From Lentzea fradiae (GTDB taxonomy: Bacteria > Actinomycetota > Actinomycetes > Mycobacteriales > Pseudonocardiaceae), in assembly GCF_900100955.1 (NCBI RefSeq), contig NZ_FNCC01000023.1, positions 22,162-86,161 on the forward strand: 64,000 nt of DNA, given 5' to 3'. Under the pieces are notes generated by a model, which searched no databases, was not told where the DNA came from, and saw only the letters and a list, made by a program, of their open reading frames with translations. Shown here piece by piece: positions 47,038-56,044 of the stretch. Within the stretch, counting starts at the first letter, position 1. The number at the start of each line of letters is the position of its first letter. The position numbers and the translations under genes are program-made.

Positions 47038-50000
47038 GTGTCCCACGAACCAGAAGAGCGTTCCCACCCCCACCCGATCCGCCGGCGCACCCTCCTCGGT
47101 GGTGGCCTGGCGGCGTTCGCCGCACCCGCGCTGATCGGACCGGCCGCCGCCACCACCGAGCCCCCGGCCGCGGCGGCGTGGCCCGACCCGCCCAACGGGT
47201 ATCCCGAGTGGAACAACAACATCGGGATCTTCCAGGTCAACTCCCAGCCCGCGCACTCGACCCTCATGCCGTACGCCGACCTCCAGCAGGCGCTGGCGGC
47301 CGACCGCTCGGCGTCGCCGTTCCGGCTCGACCTGACGGGGACCTGGAAGTTCCAGCACGTCACCAAACCCGCCGACCGCGACCTGAACTTCTGGCGGACC
47401 GACGTCGACGACAGCGGGTGGGCGACCCTGCCGGTGCCCGCCAACTGGCAGCTGCACGGCTACGACAACCCGATCTACGTCAACATCACCTACCCGTGGT
47501 GGGGAGGCAACGGCCAGAACGAGAACGCGCAGCCGCCGTTCGCGCCGCAACGGGTCAACGCGGTCGGCCAGTACCGCAGGACGTTCACGCTCCCGAGCAC
47601 GTGGCAGGGGCGGCGGGTCCACCTGCACTTCGAGGGCGTCAAGTCCGGGTTCTACCTGTGGGTCAACGGCACGAAGGTCGGGTACCGCGAGGGTTCCTAC
47701 ACGCCTGCGGAGTTCGACGTCACCGACCACGTGCGGGCGGGGTCGAACCTGGTCGCGGTCGAGGTGTTCCGGTACCCGGACGGGGACTGGCTGGAGGACC
47801 AGGACATGATCCGGCTGTCCGGGATCTTCCGGCCGGTCTTCCTCTACTCGCTGCCTCCCGTGCACCTGCGCGACTTCACGATCACCACGCCGTTGCGGGA
47901 CAACTACACCAACGCCGACCTCGGCGTGGCGGTGGTCGTGCGCAACAACGGTGGCCAGCAGACGGGCACGTTCACGGTCGAGACCCAGCTGTACGACCGG
48001 AACCGGCAACCGGTGTGGCCGGAGCCGTTGCGCACGGCGGTGAACTCGCCCTCGCCGGGGCAGGAGGTCACCGGCCGCGGCTCGAAGGCGGTGCAGGCAC
48101 CGTCGCTCTGGTCAGCCGAGCACCCGAACCTCTACACCGCTGTGCTGTCGCTGAAGGACCAGGCGGGCGCGGTCGTCCAGACGGTGTCGGCCAGGGTGGG
48201 CTTCCGCGAGTTCGCCCTCAGGGACGGCCTGATGCGGATCAACGGCAAGCCGGTGTCGTTGCGCGGCGTCAACAGGCACGAGATGCACCCGGACCGCGGG
48301 TCGGCGCTTACCAGGGAGGACATGGTCCGCGACATCACCGTGATGAAGCAGCTCAACATCAACTCGGTCCGCACGTCGCACTACCCGAACAACACGCTGT
48401 GGTACGACCTGACCGACGAGTACGGGCTGTACGTGCTGGACGAGACCAACCTGGAGACCCACGGCATCCGGGACAGCTACCCCGCGTCGCGGTCGGACTG
48501 GACCTCGAACGTGCTCGACCGCGCCGCGCAGATGGTGCACCGGGACAAGAACCACCCTTCGGTGATCATGTGGTCGCTCGGAAACGAGGCCGGTGGCGGC
48601 AGCAACTTCGTCGCGATGCGCGACTGGATCCGCGCGACCGACCCGACGAGGGTCATCCAGTACGAGGGCGACAACCGGCCCCAGGTCAGCGACATCCGGT
48701 CCGCGATGTACGAAAGCCCCGCCGGGGTGCAGAACCGCGCGCGCAACACCTCCGACACCCGGCCGTACGTGATGATCGAGTACGCCCACAGCATGGGCAA
48801 CTCCACCGGCAACCTGAAGGAGTACTGGGACGTCATCCGGGCCAACCCCGTCCTGCAGGGCGGCTGGATCTGGGACTTCGCCGACCAGGCGCTCACCTGG
48901 AAGACCTCGACCGGCGTCACGTACCTCGCTTATGGCGGGGACTGGGGCGACAACCCGAACGACGGCGCGTTCAGCGGCGACGGCATCGTGATGGCCGACC
49001 GGCGCATCAGCGGCAAGGCCGTCGAGGTCAAGCAGGTCTACCAGGCGATCAACGTCGCGGCGGGGAGCTCGTTCGACACCATCCGGATCACCAACGAACA
49101 CCTGTTCACCAACGTCAACGAGTTCGTCGCCGAGTGGGCACTGGTCGCCGACGGCACGGTCATCCAAAGTGGACAGCTCTCCGCGGCGCAGGCCGACATC
49201 GCGCCGCTGTCGGCCAAGACCGTGCAGCTACCGGTCCAGCGCCCGGCCAACCCCGCGCCGGGTGAGGAACACTTCCTGCAGCTGTCGTTCAAGCTGCGGA
49301 CGGCGACCCCGTGGGCGAGCGCCGGTTTCGAGGTGGCCAAGCAACAGCTGCCGGTCAACCTCGGCAGCCCGCCGGTCGTTCCGGTACCGGTGACCTCCGT
49401 GCCGGTGCTGTCCGCCACCGAGACCGGTGACCGCATCACCGTCACCGGGCAGGATTTCACCGTCACGGTAGCGAAGTCCTCCGGCGTGATCACGTCCTAC
49501 GAGGCGATGGGCATGCGGCTGCTCAGTTCGGGACCGGTGCCCAACTTCTGGCGGGGGCCGACCGACAACGACGTCGGCAACGGCCACCCGAGCCGCAACG
49601 CCACCTGGCGCTACGCGGGCGCCAACCGCACGGTGAGCCGGGTGGTGCTCGACCGGCCGTCCGACCGCGAAGTGCGGATCACCGTGAGCGGCACCCTGCC
49701 CACCAGCACCGCGTCGACGTTCACGATGACGTACACGGTCTACGGCAACGGCGAAATCAAGGTCGACAACACGATGCACCCCGGTTCGCCGAACCTGCCC
49801 TACATCCCCGAGGTCGGCACGATGTTGTTCCTGCCGGATGAGCTCTCCCGGCTGCGTTACCACGGCCGCGGCCCGCACGAGAACCACTGGGACCGCAAGA
49901 CCGGCTCCGACGTCGGCGTGTACTCCTCGACCGTCGCCGAGCAGTGGACCGGCTACCTGCGGCCACAGGAGAACGGCAACAAGACCGACGTCCGCTGGAT

Positions 50001-50760
50001 CGCCCTGGTCAACAGCAGCGGCCGCGGCCTGCTCGCGTGCGGCGACCAGCCGCTGGAGGTGAACGCGTCCCACTTCACCCCCGAGGACCTCTCGAAGGGC
50101 GTCCGGCACGACTACCAGCTGACCCGGCGGCAGGACGTCGTGCTGCGGCTGAACCTGCGGCAGACGGGCGTCGGCGGCAACGACAGCTGGGGCGCGCACC
50201 CCCTCGACACCTACAAGCTCTTCCCCAACCGGGACTTCTCCTACACCTACCGGTTGAAGCCGCTGCCGGACCTCGGCCAGGCGCTGGCCCTCGCCCGCAA
50301 ACCGGTCGGCAGCGCGGGTGGCGGCACCGGAGGGGTGCAGACCGGTGTGGACTACCGGCTCGTCGCCCAGCACAGCGGCAAGCTGGTGGACATCAACGGT
50401 GCGTCCACCGCGGCGGGCGCCGCCGCGATCCAGTGGTCCGCCACGGGCGGGCTGAACCAGGTGTTCGACTTCCTCGACTCCGGCGGCGGCCACTACCGGA
50501 TCCGCGCCCGGCACAGCGGTCTCGTGCTCCAGGTCTCGGGTTCGAACAGCGGCGCCGACATCACCCAGCAGCCGGACACCGGCTCGCCGAGCCAGCAGTG
50601 GCAGGTGGCCGACCACGGACTGGGCGTGGTGAGCTTCGTCAACCGGCAGAGCGGACTCGCCATGGACGTCTGGGAGCAGTCGACGGCCGACGGCGCGCGC
50701 ATCTCCCAGTGGGCCGCGGGTTCCGGGCTCAACCAGCGGTTCGCACTCCAGCGGCTGTGA
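47038..50760 (+). CDS. Secreted GH2 beta-galactosidase (LacZ-like) with ricin-like module
   Basis: The protein is about 1240 aa. A Tat-like signal (RRRTLLGGGLAAFAAPALIG) opens it. Long-form LacZ blocks follow: VPANWQLHGYDNPIY, DQDMIRLSGIFRPV, acid/base Glu517 in MWSLGNEAGG, nucleophile Glu581 in MIEYAHSMGNS, and the C-terminal small-chain region (FWRGPTDNDVGN, HGRGPHENHWDRKT). A 140-residue ricin-like trefoil closely matching that of the GH95 enzyme ends the protein. Predicted to release terminal beta-galactose outside the cell, for example from rhamnogalacturonan I galactan. GTG 47038 follows CCAGGAGAAACC; the longer frame overlaps the esterase. A hairpin terminator lies 5 bp behind the stop. 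Confidence 0.93.
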   Translation: MSHEPEERSHPHPIRRRTLLGGGLAAFAAPALIGPAAATTEPPAAAAWPDPPNGYPEWNNNIGIFQVNSQPAHSTLMPYADLQQALAADRSASPFRLDLTGTWKFQHVTKPADRDLNFWRTDVDDSGWATLPVPANWQLHGYDNPIYVNITYPWWGGNGQNENAQPPFAPQRVNAVGQYRRTFTLPSTWQGRRVHLHFEGVKSGFYLWVNGTKVGYREGSYTPAEFDVTDHVRAGSNLVAVEVFRYPDGDWLEDQDMIRLSGIFRPVFLYSLPPVHLRDFTITTPLRDNYTNADLGVAVVVRNNGGQQTGTFTVETQLYDRNRQPVWPEPLRTAVNSPSPGQEVTGRGSKAVQAPSLWSAEHPNLYTAVLSLKDQAGAVVQTVSARVGFREFALRDGLMRINGKPVSLRGVNRHEMHPDRGSALTREDMVRDITVMKQLNINSVRTSHYPNNTLWYDLTDEYGLYVLDETNLETHGIRDSYPASRSDWTSNVLDRAAQMVHRDKNHPSVIMWSLGNEAGGGSNFVAMRDWIRATDPTRVIQYEGDNRPQVSDIRSAMYESPAGVQNRARNTSDTRPYVMIEYAHSMGNSTGNLKEYWDVIRANPVLQGGWIWDFADQALTWKTSTGVTYLAYGGDWGDNPNDGAFSGDGIVMADRRISGKAVEVKQVYQAINVAAGSSFDTIRITNEHLFTNVNEFVAEWALVADGTVIQSGQLSAAQADIAPLSAKTVQLPVQRPANPAPGEEHFLQLSFKLRTATPWASAGFEVAKQQLPVNLGSPPVVPVPVTSVPVLSATETGDRITVTGQDFTVTVAKSSGVITSYEAMGMRLLSSGPVPNFWRGPTDNDVGNGHPSRNATWRYAGANRTVSRVVLDRPSDREVRITVSGTLPTSTASTFTMTYTVYGNGEIKVDNTMHPGSPNLPYIPEVGTMLFLPDELSRLRYHGRGPHENHWDRKTGSDVGVYSSTVAEQWTGYLRPQENGNKTDVRWIALVNSSGRGLLACGDQPLEVNASHFTPEDLSKGVRHDYQLTRRQDVVLRLNLRQTGVGGNDSWGAHPLDTYKLFPNRDFSYTYRLKPLPDLGQALALARKPVGSAGGGTGGVQTGVDYRLVAQHSGKLVDINGASTAAGAAAIQWSATGGLNQVFDFLDSGGGHYRIRARHSGLVLQVSGSNSGADITQQPDTGSPSQQWQVADHGLGVVSFVNRQSGLAMDVWEQSTADGARISQWAAGSGLNQRFALQRL

Positions 50761-50764
50761 CCAG

Positions 50765-50806
50765 GCGACTTGGTGCCACCGCCGACCGGCTGCGGCACCA
50801 AGTCGC
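50765..50806 (+). terminator. Hairpin terminator behind the GH2 gene
   Basis: GCGACTTGGTGCC (50765-50777) pairs perfectly with GGCACCAAGTCGC (50794-50806), a 13-bp stem with a 16-nt loop. It starts four bases past the GH2 stop. The GH43 gene behind it would then need read-through or its own promoter. Confidence 0.65.
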
Positions 50807-50840
50807 GCCACCGCAACCACTCACCGGAATCGAGGACATC

Positions 50841-51803
50841 GTGGTCTCATCGATGAAACGCGTTCTGATACCGCTGCTGGCCCTGGTCGTCACCGTCGTG
50901 GTGGCACCATCCGCGTCGGCGGCCTACCCCGGCCCCGGCTGGGTCACCGGTGACATCGGCGTGCACGACCCGAGTGCGGTCAAGCGCCCGGACGGCAGTT
51001 ACCTGATCGCGCACACCGGCAACGGAATCGCGCTCAAGACCTCCACCGACCGCATCGCGTTCCGCAACGCCGGCGCCGCCTTCCCCAACGGCACGCCGTG
51101 GGCCGACACCTACACCGCGAACAGCCGCAACCTCTGGGCGCCGGACATCTCCTACCGCAACGGCCAGTACTGGATGTACTACTCGGCCTCGACGTTCGGC
51201 TCCAACCGCTCGGCGATCTTCCTGGCGACGAGCCCGAGCGGCAACTCCGGCACGTGGACCCACCGCGGCCTCGTCATCGAGACGCGCACCAGCGACAACT
51301 TCAACGCCATCGACCCCGACCTGGTCGTCGACGACCAGGGCCGCTGGTGGCTGAGCTTCGGCTCCTTCTGGTCGGGCATCAAGATGATCGCGATCAACTC
51401 GTCGACCGGCCTGCGCTCGGACTCCACGATCCGCGCCATCGCCGGCCGCAACGGCGGCGCGATCGAGGCGCCGAACATCGTCAAGCGCGGCGGCTACTAC
51501 TACCTCTTCGTCTCGTTCGACCGCTGCTGCCAGGGCGCTTCCAGCACCTACCGCGTCATGGTCGGCCGCTCCACCAGCGTCACCGGCCCCTACTACGACC
51601 GCAACGGCACCCCGCTGACCTCCGGCGGCGGCACCGAGGTCCTCGCGGGCCAGGGCAGCATCCACGGCCCCGGGCACCAGGACGTGCTGGCGGACAACGA
51701 CGGCGACGTGCTCATCTACCACTACTACGCGAACAACGGCACGTCCTTGCTCGGCATCAACCTGCTGGCGATCGACTCCGGCGGCTGGCCCTACGTCCAC
51801 TGA
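50841..51803 (+). CDS. Secreted GH43 endo-arabinanase
   Basis: A 320-aa exported five-bladed beta-propeller enzyme. The signal peptide is KRVLIPLLALVVTVVVAPSASA. Catalytic residues of GH43 are visible: Asp43 in GVHDPSAV, Asp in IDPDLVVDD and Glu in GAIEAPNIV, along with YYDRNG and IHGPGHQDV. It resembles the endo-1,5-alpha-arabinanase subgroup, which cuts arabinan side chains of pectin. GTG 50841 is four bases behind GAGGA; ATG 50853 is an alternative. Unlike its neighbours it has no carbohydrate-binding module. It closes the first part of the pectin locus. Confidence 0.92.
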   Translation: MVSSMKRVLIPLLALVVTVVVAPSASAAYPGPGWVTGDIGVHDPSAVKRPDGSYLIAHTGNGIALKTSTDRIAFRNAGAAFPNGTPWADTYTANSRNLWAPDISYRNGQYWMYYSASTFGSNRSAIFLATSPSGNSGTWTHRGLVIETRTSDNFNAIDPDLVVDDQGRWWLSFGSFWSGIKMIAINSSTGLRSDSTIRAIAGRNGGAIEAPNIVKRGGYYYLFVSFDRCCQGASSTYRVMVGRSTSVTGPYYDRNGTPLTSGGGTEVLAGQGSIHGPGHQDVLADNDGDVLIYHYYANNGTSLLGINLLAIDSGGWPYVH

Positions 51804-51905
51804 CCGCACGCAGTGGGACTGACGACCGACAGAAGTGTGCGTAATCCGATGGTGCGATCGGGCCCGCTCGGCTTTGCTGGGCGATCATCGAGCAGAGGAG
51901 GGCCT

Positions 51906-52004
51906 TTGATCGTCGTCACCGGCTTCCTGGGCGCTGACACCACGGCGACGAAGGTCTCGTCATCCACGAGAGGTTCGTCGACAGGCTCAGCAGGAAGGGC
52001 GTAG
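51906..52004 (+). pseudogene. Possible remnant of a CobW/G3E GTPase N-terminus
   Basis: A TTG at 51906 with a strong upstream GAGGAGGG opens a 32-codon frame, LIVVTGFLGADTTATK. This recalls the P-loop start of CobW-type GTPases (TGFLGAGKTT) but lacks the Lys. The frame ends inside the convergent sigma-factor gene. Most likely a leftover of a gene cut by rearrangement. The match is only about ten residues. Confidence 0.3.
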
Positions 52005-53243
52005 GGCTCCTTCGCGAACCTCGATGAGCCGTTCGGTGAGGAAGGCGCGTTCGACCTCGTTGTCGGTGAGCGTCAGCGCCTCCTCGTAGGCGGTCACGGC
52101 CTGCGGCCAGTTCTCCAGCCGGCGCAGGAACTCGGCACGCGCGGCGCTGAGGTAGCCGTAGGTCGCCAGAACCGGATCGGCGAGCAGCGGTGCCAGTGCG
52201 TCCAGTCCGGCTTGAGGCCCGTCGCGCAGGCCGACCGCGACGGCGCGGTTGAGCTCGACCACCGGCGACGGCCACAGCCGGAGCATGACGTCGTAGATGT
52301 CCACGATCTCCGCCCAGTCGGTGTCGGCCCAGCTCGGCGCTTCCGCGTGCAGGGCGGCGATAGCGGCCTGCAGCGCGTACCGGCTCGGTGGCCGCCGCCG
52401 CAGGGCCTCGGTCAGCAGCGCCTGGCCCTCGCCGATGAGCTGCCGGTCCCAGCGCGAACGGTCCTGTTCGGACAAGAGCAGCAGACGCCCGGAGCCGGTC
52501 GTCCGGGTCTCCTGCCGCGCCGCGTTGAGCAGCAACAGGGCGAGCAGCGCACCGGTCTCCGCGTTGGCCGGCATGAACAGGTGCAACACGCGGGCCAGCC
52601 GGATCGCGCTGTCGGTCAGGTCACGGCGCACCAGGTGGGCACCGAGCGGCGCGGTGTGCCCGGTCGTGAAGATGAGGTGGACGACCTCCAGAACGGCGCC
52701 GACCCGCTCCTCCAACTGGTCGGGACCCGGCACCCGGTACGGGATCCGGGCCGCGGCGATCTTCTTCTTGGCACGGGTGATGCGGGCCGCCATGGTGGCA
52801 GGCGGCACCAGGAACGCCCTGGCCACCTCAGGCGTGGACAGGCCGCAGACCAGACGCAGCGTCAGCGCCACCCGCGCGTCCGGAGACAGGGCCGGGTGGG
52901 TGCACGTGAAGATGAGCCGCAGCCGATCGTCGTTCAACGCGTCCTCGGGCCCTGGCACCACCTCGTCCGCGACCAGCAGCGGCATCCTGCGGCGGAACAC
53001 CGACTCGCGGCGCATCAGGTCGAGGGCCCGGTTGCGGGCACAGGTGGTCAGCCAGGCCCCCGGCCGGTCCGGGACGCCCCTCTCGCCCCACGTCTCCAGG
53101 GCTTGCGCGTACGCGTCCTGCGCGCACTCCTCGGCCAGGTCGAGATCGCGGGTCAGCTGGGCGGTGCTGCCGAGCACCCCGGCCCAGTCGCGGCGGTGGG
53201 CCTCGGCCACCGCCGCGACGACCTCGTCTTCGGTGGCGCTCAC
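51987..53243 (-). CDS. ECF sigma factor with TPR-like C-terminal extension (ECF42 type)
   Basis: A 418-aa protein. Sigma region 2 is seen in LAEECAQDAYAQAL and RPGAWLTTCARNRALDLMRR, and region 4 in ALTLRLVCGLSTPEVARAFL with TMAARITRAKKKI. The following 230 residues are a helical TPR-like domain (ELNRAVAVGLRDGP, AEFLRRLENWPQAVTAYEEA). This long form, linked to a DGPF/YCII protein gene, is the ECF42 group, which has no classical anti-sigma factor; the C-terminal domain controls activity. GTG 53243 overlaps the stop of the DGPF gene (GTGA), so both are co-translated. Targets typically include its own operon and antibiotic or oxidative stress genes. Confidence 0.92.
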   Translation of the reverse strand: MSATEDEVVAAVAEAHRRDWAGVLGSTAQLTRDLDLAEECAQDAYAQALETWGERGVPDRPGAWLTTCARNRALDLMRRESVFRRRMPLLVADEVVPGPEDALNDDRLRLIFTCTHPALSPDARVALTLRLVCGLSTPEVARAFLVPPATMAARITRAKKKIAAARIPYRVPGPDQLEERVGAVLEVVHLIFTTGHTAPLGAHLVRRDLTDSAIRLARVLHLFMPANAETGALLALLLLNAARQETRTTGSGRLLLLSEQDRSRWDRQLIGEGQALLTEALRRRPPSRYALQAAIAALHAEAPSWADTDWAEIVDIYDVMLRLWPSPVVELNRAVAVGLRDGPQAGLDALAPLLADPVLATYGYLSAARAEFLRRLENWPQAVTAYEEALTLTDNEVERAFLTERLIEVREGALRPSC

Positions 53244-53596
53244 CCGTGCTCGACCACCGGGCGGATCTCCAGGCCGCTGTGCGTGTGGTTCAGCTCGGGC
53301 AACAGCCTCGCCAGCTCCAGCACCTCGTCCAGGTCGGCCGCCTCGACCAGGTAGTACCCGCCGAGCCCTTCCTTGGTCTCCAGGAACGGCCCGTCGGTGG
53401 TGTGCACCTGGCCGCGGGCGTCCGCGCGCAGCGACGTGGCCGTGGGAACCGGTTCGAGCTGCCGCCCGTCGAGAACGCGGGTACCGGCCTTCGCCGCGAA
53501 CGCCGCGTGACCGGCGTTGTGCGCCTCCCACTGCTCACCGGTCATCGAGTCCCACTGCTCGGCGTCGCCGTAGATGAGGATCATGTACTTCGCCAC
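53240..53596 (-). CDS. YCII/DGPF-domain protein
   Basis: A 118-aa protein starting MAKYMILIYGDAEQW, with the diagnostic TTDGPFLETKEGLGGYYLVE and a C-terminal EIRPVVEHG. DGPF proteins are partners of ECF42 sigma factors by gene order; their biochemical role is not established. ATG 53596 is the natural start. The stop overlaps the sigma-factor start by 4 nt. Confidence 0.92.
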   Translation of the reverse strand: MAKYMILIYGDAEQWDSMTGEQWEAHNAGHAAFAAKAGTRVLDGRQLEPVPTATSLRADARGQVHTTDGPFLETKEGLGGYYLVEAADLDEVLELARLLPELNHTHSGLEIRPVVEHG

Positions 53597-53755
53597 GTCG
53601 TCAACCCCTCGGGTACGGGCCCGCTCTGTCGTGGGCCTCTACCGTACGACGAAGAAGACGAACGCCAGATCGACAGCAGGGACGAAATCCAGTCCTCGTA
53701 CCCACCACGGTCGATCTTGAGACTGCCACCCTCGAGTTGGTCACGAGGTCAACGC

Positions 53756-54634
53756 TCAGGTGGAGATGTACTCGGTGGGGGTCTGGTCGTAGCGCTTGCG
53801 GAAGGCTCGGATGAAGTGGCTGCTGTCGGCGAACCGCCATCGGGCCGCGACCTCGGAAACCGTGTGGCCGGCGGTCAAGGCTCGGCGTGCCTCTTCCAGG
53901 CGGCGGCGCCGGATGTAGCCGGCCGTCGTCTCCCCGGTGGCGGCGAAGGCGCGGCTGAGCGTGCGTACTGAGACGTGCAACTCGCGTGCCAGCAGCCCGG
54001 GTGTCAGCTCGTGGTCGGTGAGCCGCTGGTCGGCGAGTTCACGGGCGGCCCGTGCCAGGGCGGGTGCCAGGCCGGGCTGGGTGTCGTCGACGTACTGGCG
54101 CACCACGCCCCTGGCGAGCTCGACCAACGCGTTGCGGGCCGCGGACAAGCCGGCGGCCTCGAGGTCGTCGATCGTGTCGTGCAGCAGGCTCGCGTGCGCC
54201 AGCAGGAGCCGCACCTCGGGTGCGGTGGCCGGTCTGGTCATCGGCGCGTCACCGCGGTAGCCGCCGATCTCGGCGAGGGGGACCCCGATCGTTCGCGCTG
54301 CGGTCCGCGGGTCCGCTTCGAAGCCGGCCAGGCCGCCGGCGCGATGGATCATGAACTGGCCGGCCTGGACCGGGAGCGCCGCACGGTCGTAGCGCAGCGT
54401 CCAGGCACCTCGGCGTACCGCGTACAACCGGAGCTCCGTCTCGTCCTCCGGAGAGGTCCGCGCCCGCACTCCCGTCGGGGTGTGGAAGTCCGTCACCACA
54501 ACATCTTGTACTCGGGCGTCACGGCTCCGGACACGTGCGCCGGCGGCCGCGACCTGTTCGGCCGAGCGCGGCGCGCACCCCGGTGCCGCGTCGACCGGCC
54601 CGGGCCGTGTCGTGTGGCGACGGGACGCGTTCAT
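53756..54634 (-). CDS. AraC-family transcriptional regulator
   Basis: A 292-aa protein. An N-terminal AraC-binding-like domain (ELRLYAVRRGAWTLRYDRAALPV) precedes two helix-turn-helix units at the C-terminus (PGLLARELHVSVRTLSRAFA and TVSEVAARWRFADSSHFIRAF), ending KRYDQTPTEYIST. The ATG at 54634 starts MNASRRHT; a much longer frame upstream lies antisense to the monooxygenase and is not coding. It is divergent from the TetX-like monooxygenase gene across 141 bp, so it probably regulates it. The inducer is unknown. Confidence 0.9.
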   Translation of the reverse strand: MNASRRHTTRPGPVDAAPGCAPRSAEQVAAAGARVRSRDARVQDVVVTDFHTPTGVRARTSPEDETELRLYAVRRGAWTLRYDRAALPVQAGQFMIHRAGGLAGFEADPRTAARTIGVPLAEIGGYRGDAPMTRPATAPEVRLLLAHASLLHDTIDDLEAAGLSAARNALVELARGVVRQYVDDTQPGLAPALARAARELADQRLTDHELTPGLLARELHVSVRTLSRAFAATGETTAGYIRRRRLEEARRALTAGHTVSEVAARWRFADSSHFIRAFRKRYDQTPTEYIST

Positions 54635-54775
54635 CGGCCCATCCAACCACTTGTCCCGGAAGTCCCACCGGCTGGCTCGCCTGTTCAAGCCGCGCCGGCC
54701 GGGCGCTTCTACGGTGGCGGGCGAGCCGGTCGGCGATGAGCACAAGCCGGCCCACGATGAGGAAAAGGTGAGAAG

Positions 54776-55939
54776 TTGGCACGGCACGTGACGATCGTCG
54801 GGGGTGGTCTGGGCGGTCTTGCCCTGGCCCGCATCCTGCACCTGCGCGGGATCCCGTCGGCGGTCTACGAGCTCGACGCGTCGTCGCGGGCGCGCGATGC
54901 GGGCGGCACGCCCGGCCTGAACGCGGACTCGGGTCAGCGGGCACTCGCCGAGGCCGGCCTGTTCGAGGAGTTCCGGTCGATCGCGCGGGACGCGGGAGAG
55001 ACGACACGCCTGCTCGACCGGTTCGGGGTCGTGCACTTCGACCAGGCGTACGAGGGCGGTGTCGGCGTGCGGCCGGAGGTGGACCGCGGTGACCTGAGGC
55101 GGCTGCTGGTCGAGTCGTTGCCCGAGGGCGTGATCCGCTGGAACGCGAAGGTGGCCTCGGTGCCGAGACCCGGCGGTGGACGGACGGAGCTCACCTTGGA
55201 CAACGGCGAAGTCGTGGAAGCCGACGTCCTGGTGGGCGCCGACGGCTCCTGGTCGAAGGTGCGCCCGCTGCTGACGGACGCGGTCCCCGTCCACTCCGGC
55301 GTCGACTTCGTCGAGGACGTACTGACCGATGTCGACGAGAGGCATCGTGAGGCGGCGCACCTGGTCGGCCCGGGGTCGATGTACGCCCTCGCGGAAGGCC
55401 GCGGGATCATCGCCCAGCGCAACGGTGGCGGCATGATCAGAACGTACTTCGCGGTCCGCGGCGACGAAAGCTGGGCGCACACGGTCGTCGATCCCACCGA
55501 TCCGGCCGGCACTCGTCAGCGGCTGCTGGAGATCTTTCACGACTTCGCGCCCGGCCTCCGCGCGCTGATCGGCGAGGGTGAGGGACCCCTGGTTCCACGG
55601 CCGATCCACGCTCTTCCGGTGGGGCTGAGGTGGGCGCGGACCCCCGGCGTGACCCTGCTCGGCGACGCGGCGCACGTGATGTCCCCGTTCGCCGGGCAGG
55701 GAGCGAACCTCGCGTTGCTCGACGCCGCGGAGCTCGGCGCCGCGCTGGCGGACCACTCCGACGTGGAACTCGCGCTCACCACGTACGAGACGGCGATGTT
55801 CTCCCGCGCCGAGGCGGCCGGCCGCGCGTCGGCGGACAACCTCGTCGCCAGCTTCGCCCCCGACGCGCCGCACCAACTGGTCGGCCAGGCCAGGACTTTC
55901 ATGCGGCGAAAGGCCGAAGAGGTGGCCCCGCCCACATGA
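54776..55939 (+). CDS. TetX-like FAD-dependent monooxygenase
   Basis: A 387-aa flavoprotein of the class A monooxygenases. The N-terminal VTIVGGGLGGLALARIL binds FAD; GGTPGLNADSGQRAL and DRGDLRRLLVESL follow TetX spacing; VLVGADGSWSKVRP is the DG motif; and VTLLGDAAHVMSPFAGQGANL is the GD motif. It resembles tetracycline-inactivating TetX more than phenol hydroxylases, but many relatives in actinomycetes hydroxylate other aromatics, so resistance is only a hypothesis. TTG 54776 follows AAGGTGAGAAG. It is divergent from an AraC gene and lies near vat and vgb homologues. Confidence 0.85.
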   Translation: MARHVTIVGGGLGGLALARILHLRGIPSAVYELDASSRARDAGGTPGLNADSGQRALAEAGLFEEFRSIARDAGETTRLLDRFGVVHFDQAYEGGVGVRPEVDRGDLRRLLVESLPEGVIRWNAKVASVPRPGGGRTELTLDNGEVVEADVLVGADGSWSKVRPLLTDAVPVHSGVDFVEDVLTDVDERHREAAHLVGPGSMYALAEGRGIIAQRNGGGMIRTYFAVRGDESWAHTVVDPTDPAGTRQRLLEIFHDFAPGLRALIGEGEGPLVPRPIHALPVGLRWARTPGVTLLGDAAHVMSPFAGQGANLALLDAAELGAALADHSDVELALTTYETAMFSRAEAAGRASADNLVASFAPDAPHQLVGQARTFMRRKAEEVAPPT

Positions 55940-56044
55940 CCGGGCGAGCGTGCACCGAGGTCCACGCGGGCCCGAGCACGGGTCGGTGGTGTGCGCTGCG
56001 ACCGGCGGTCCGGCCTTTGTCGGTATGCCACGACGCGGGATCGG

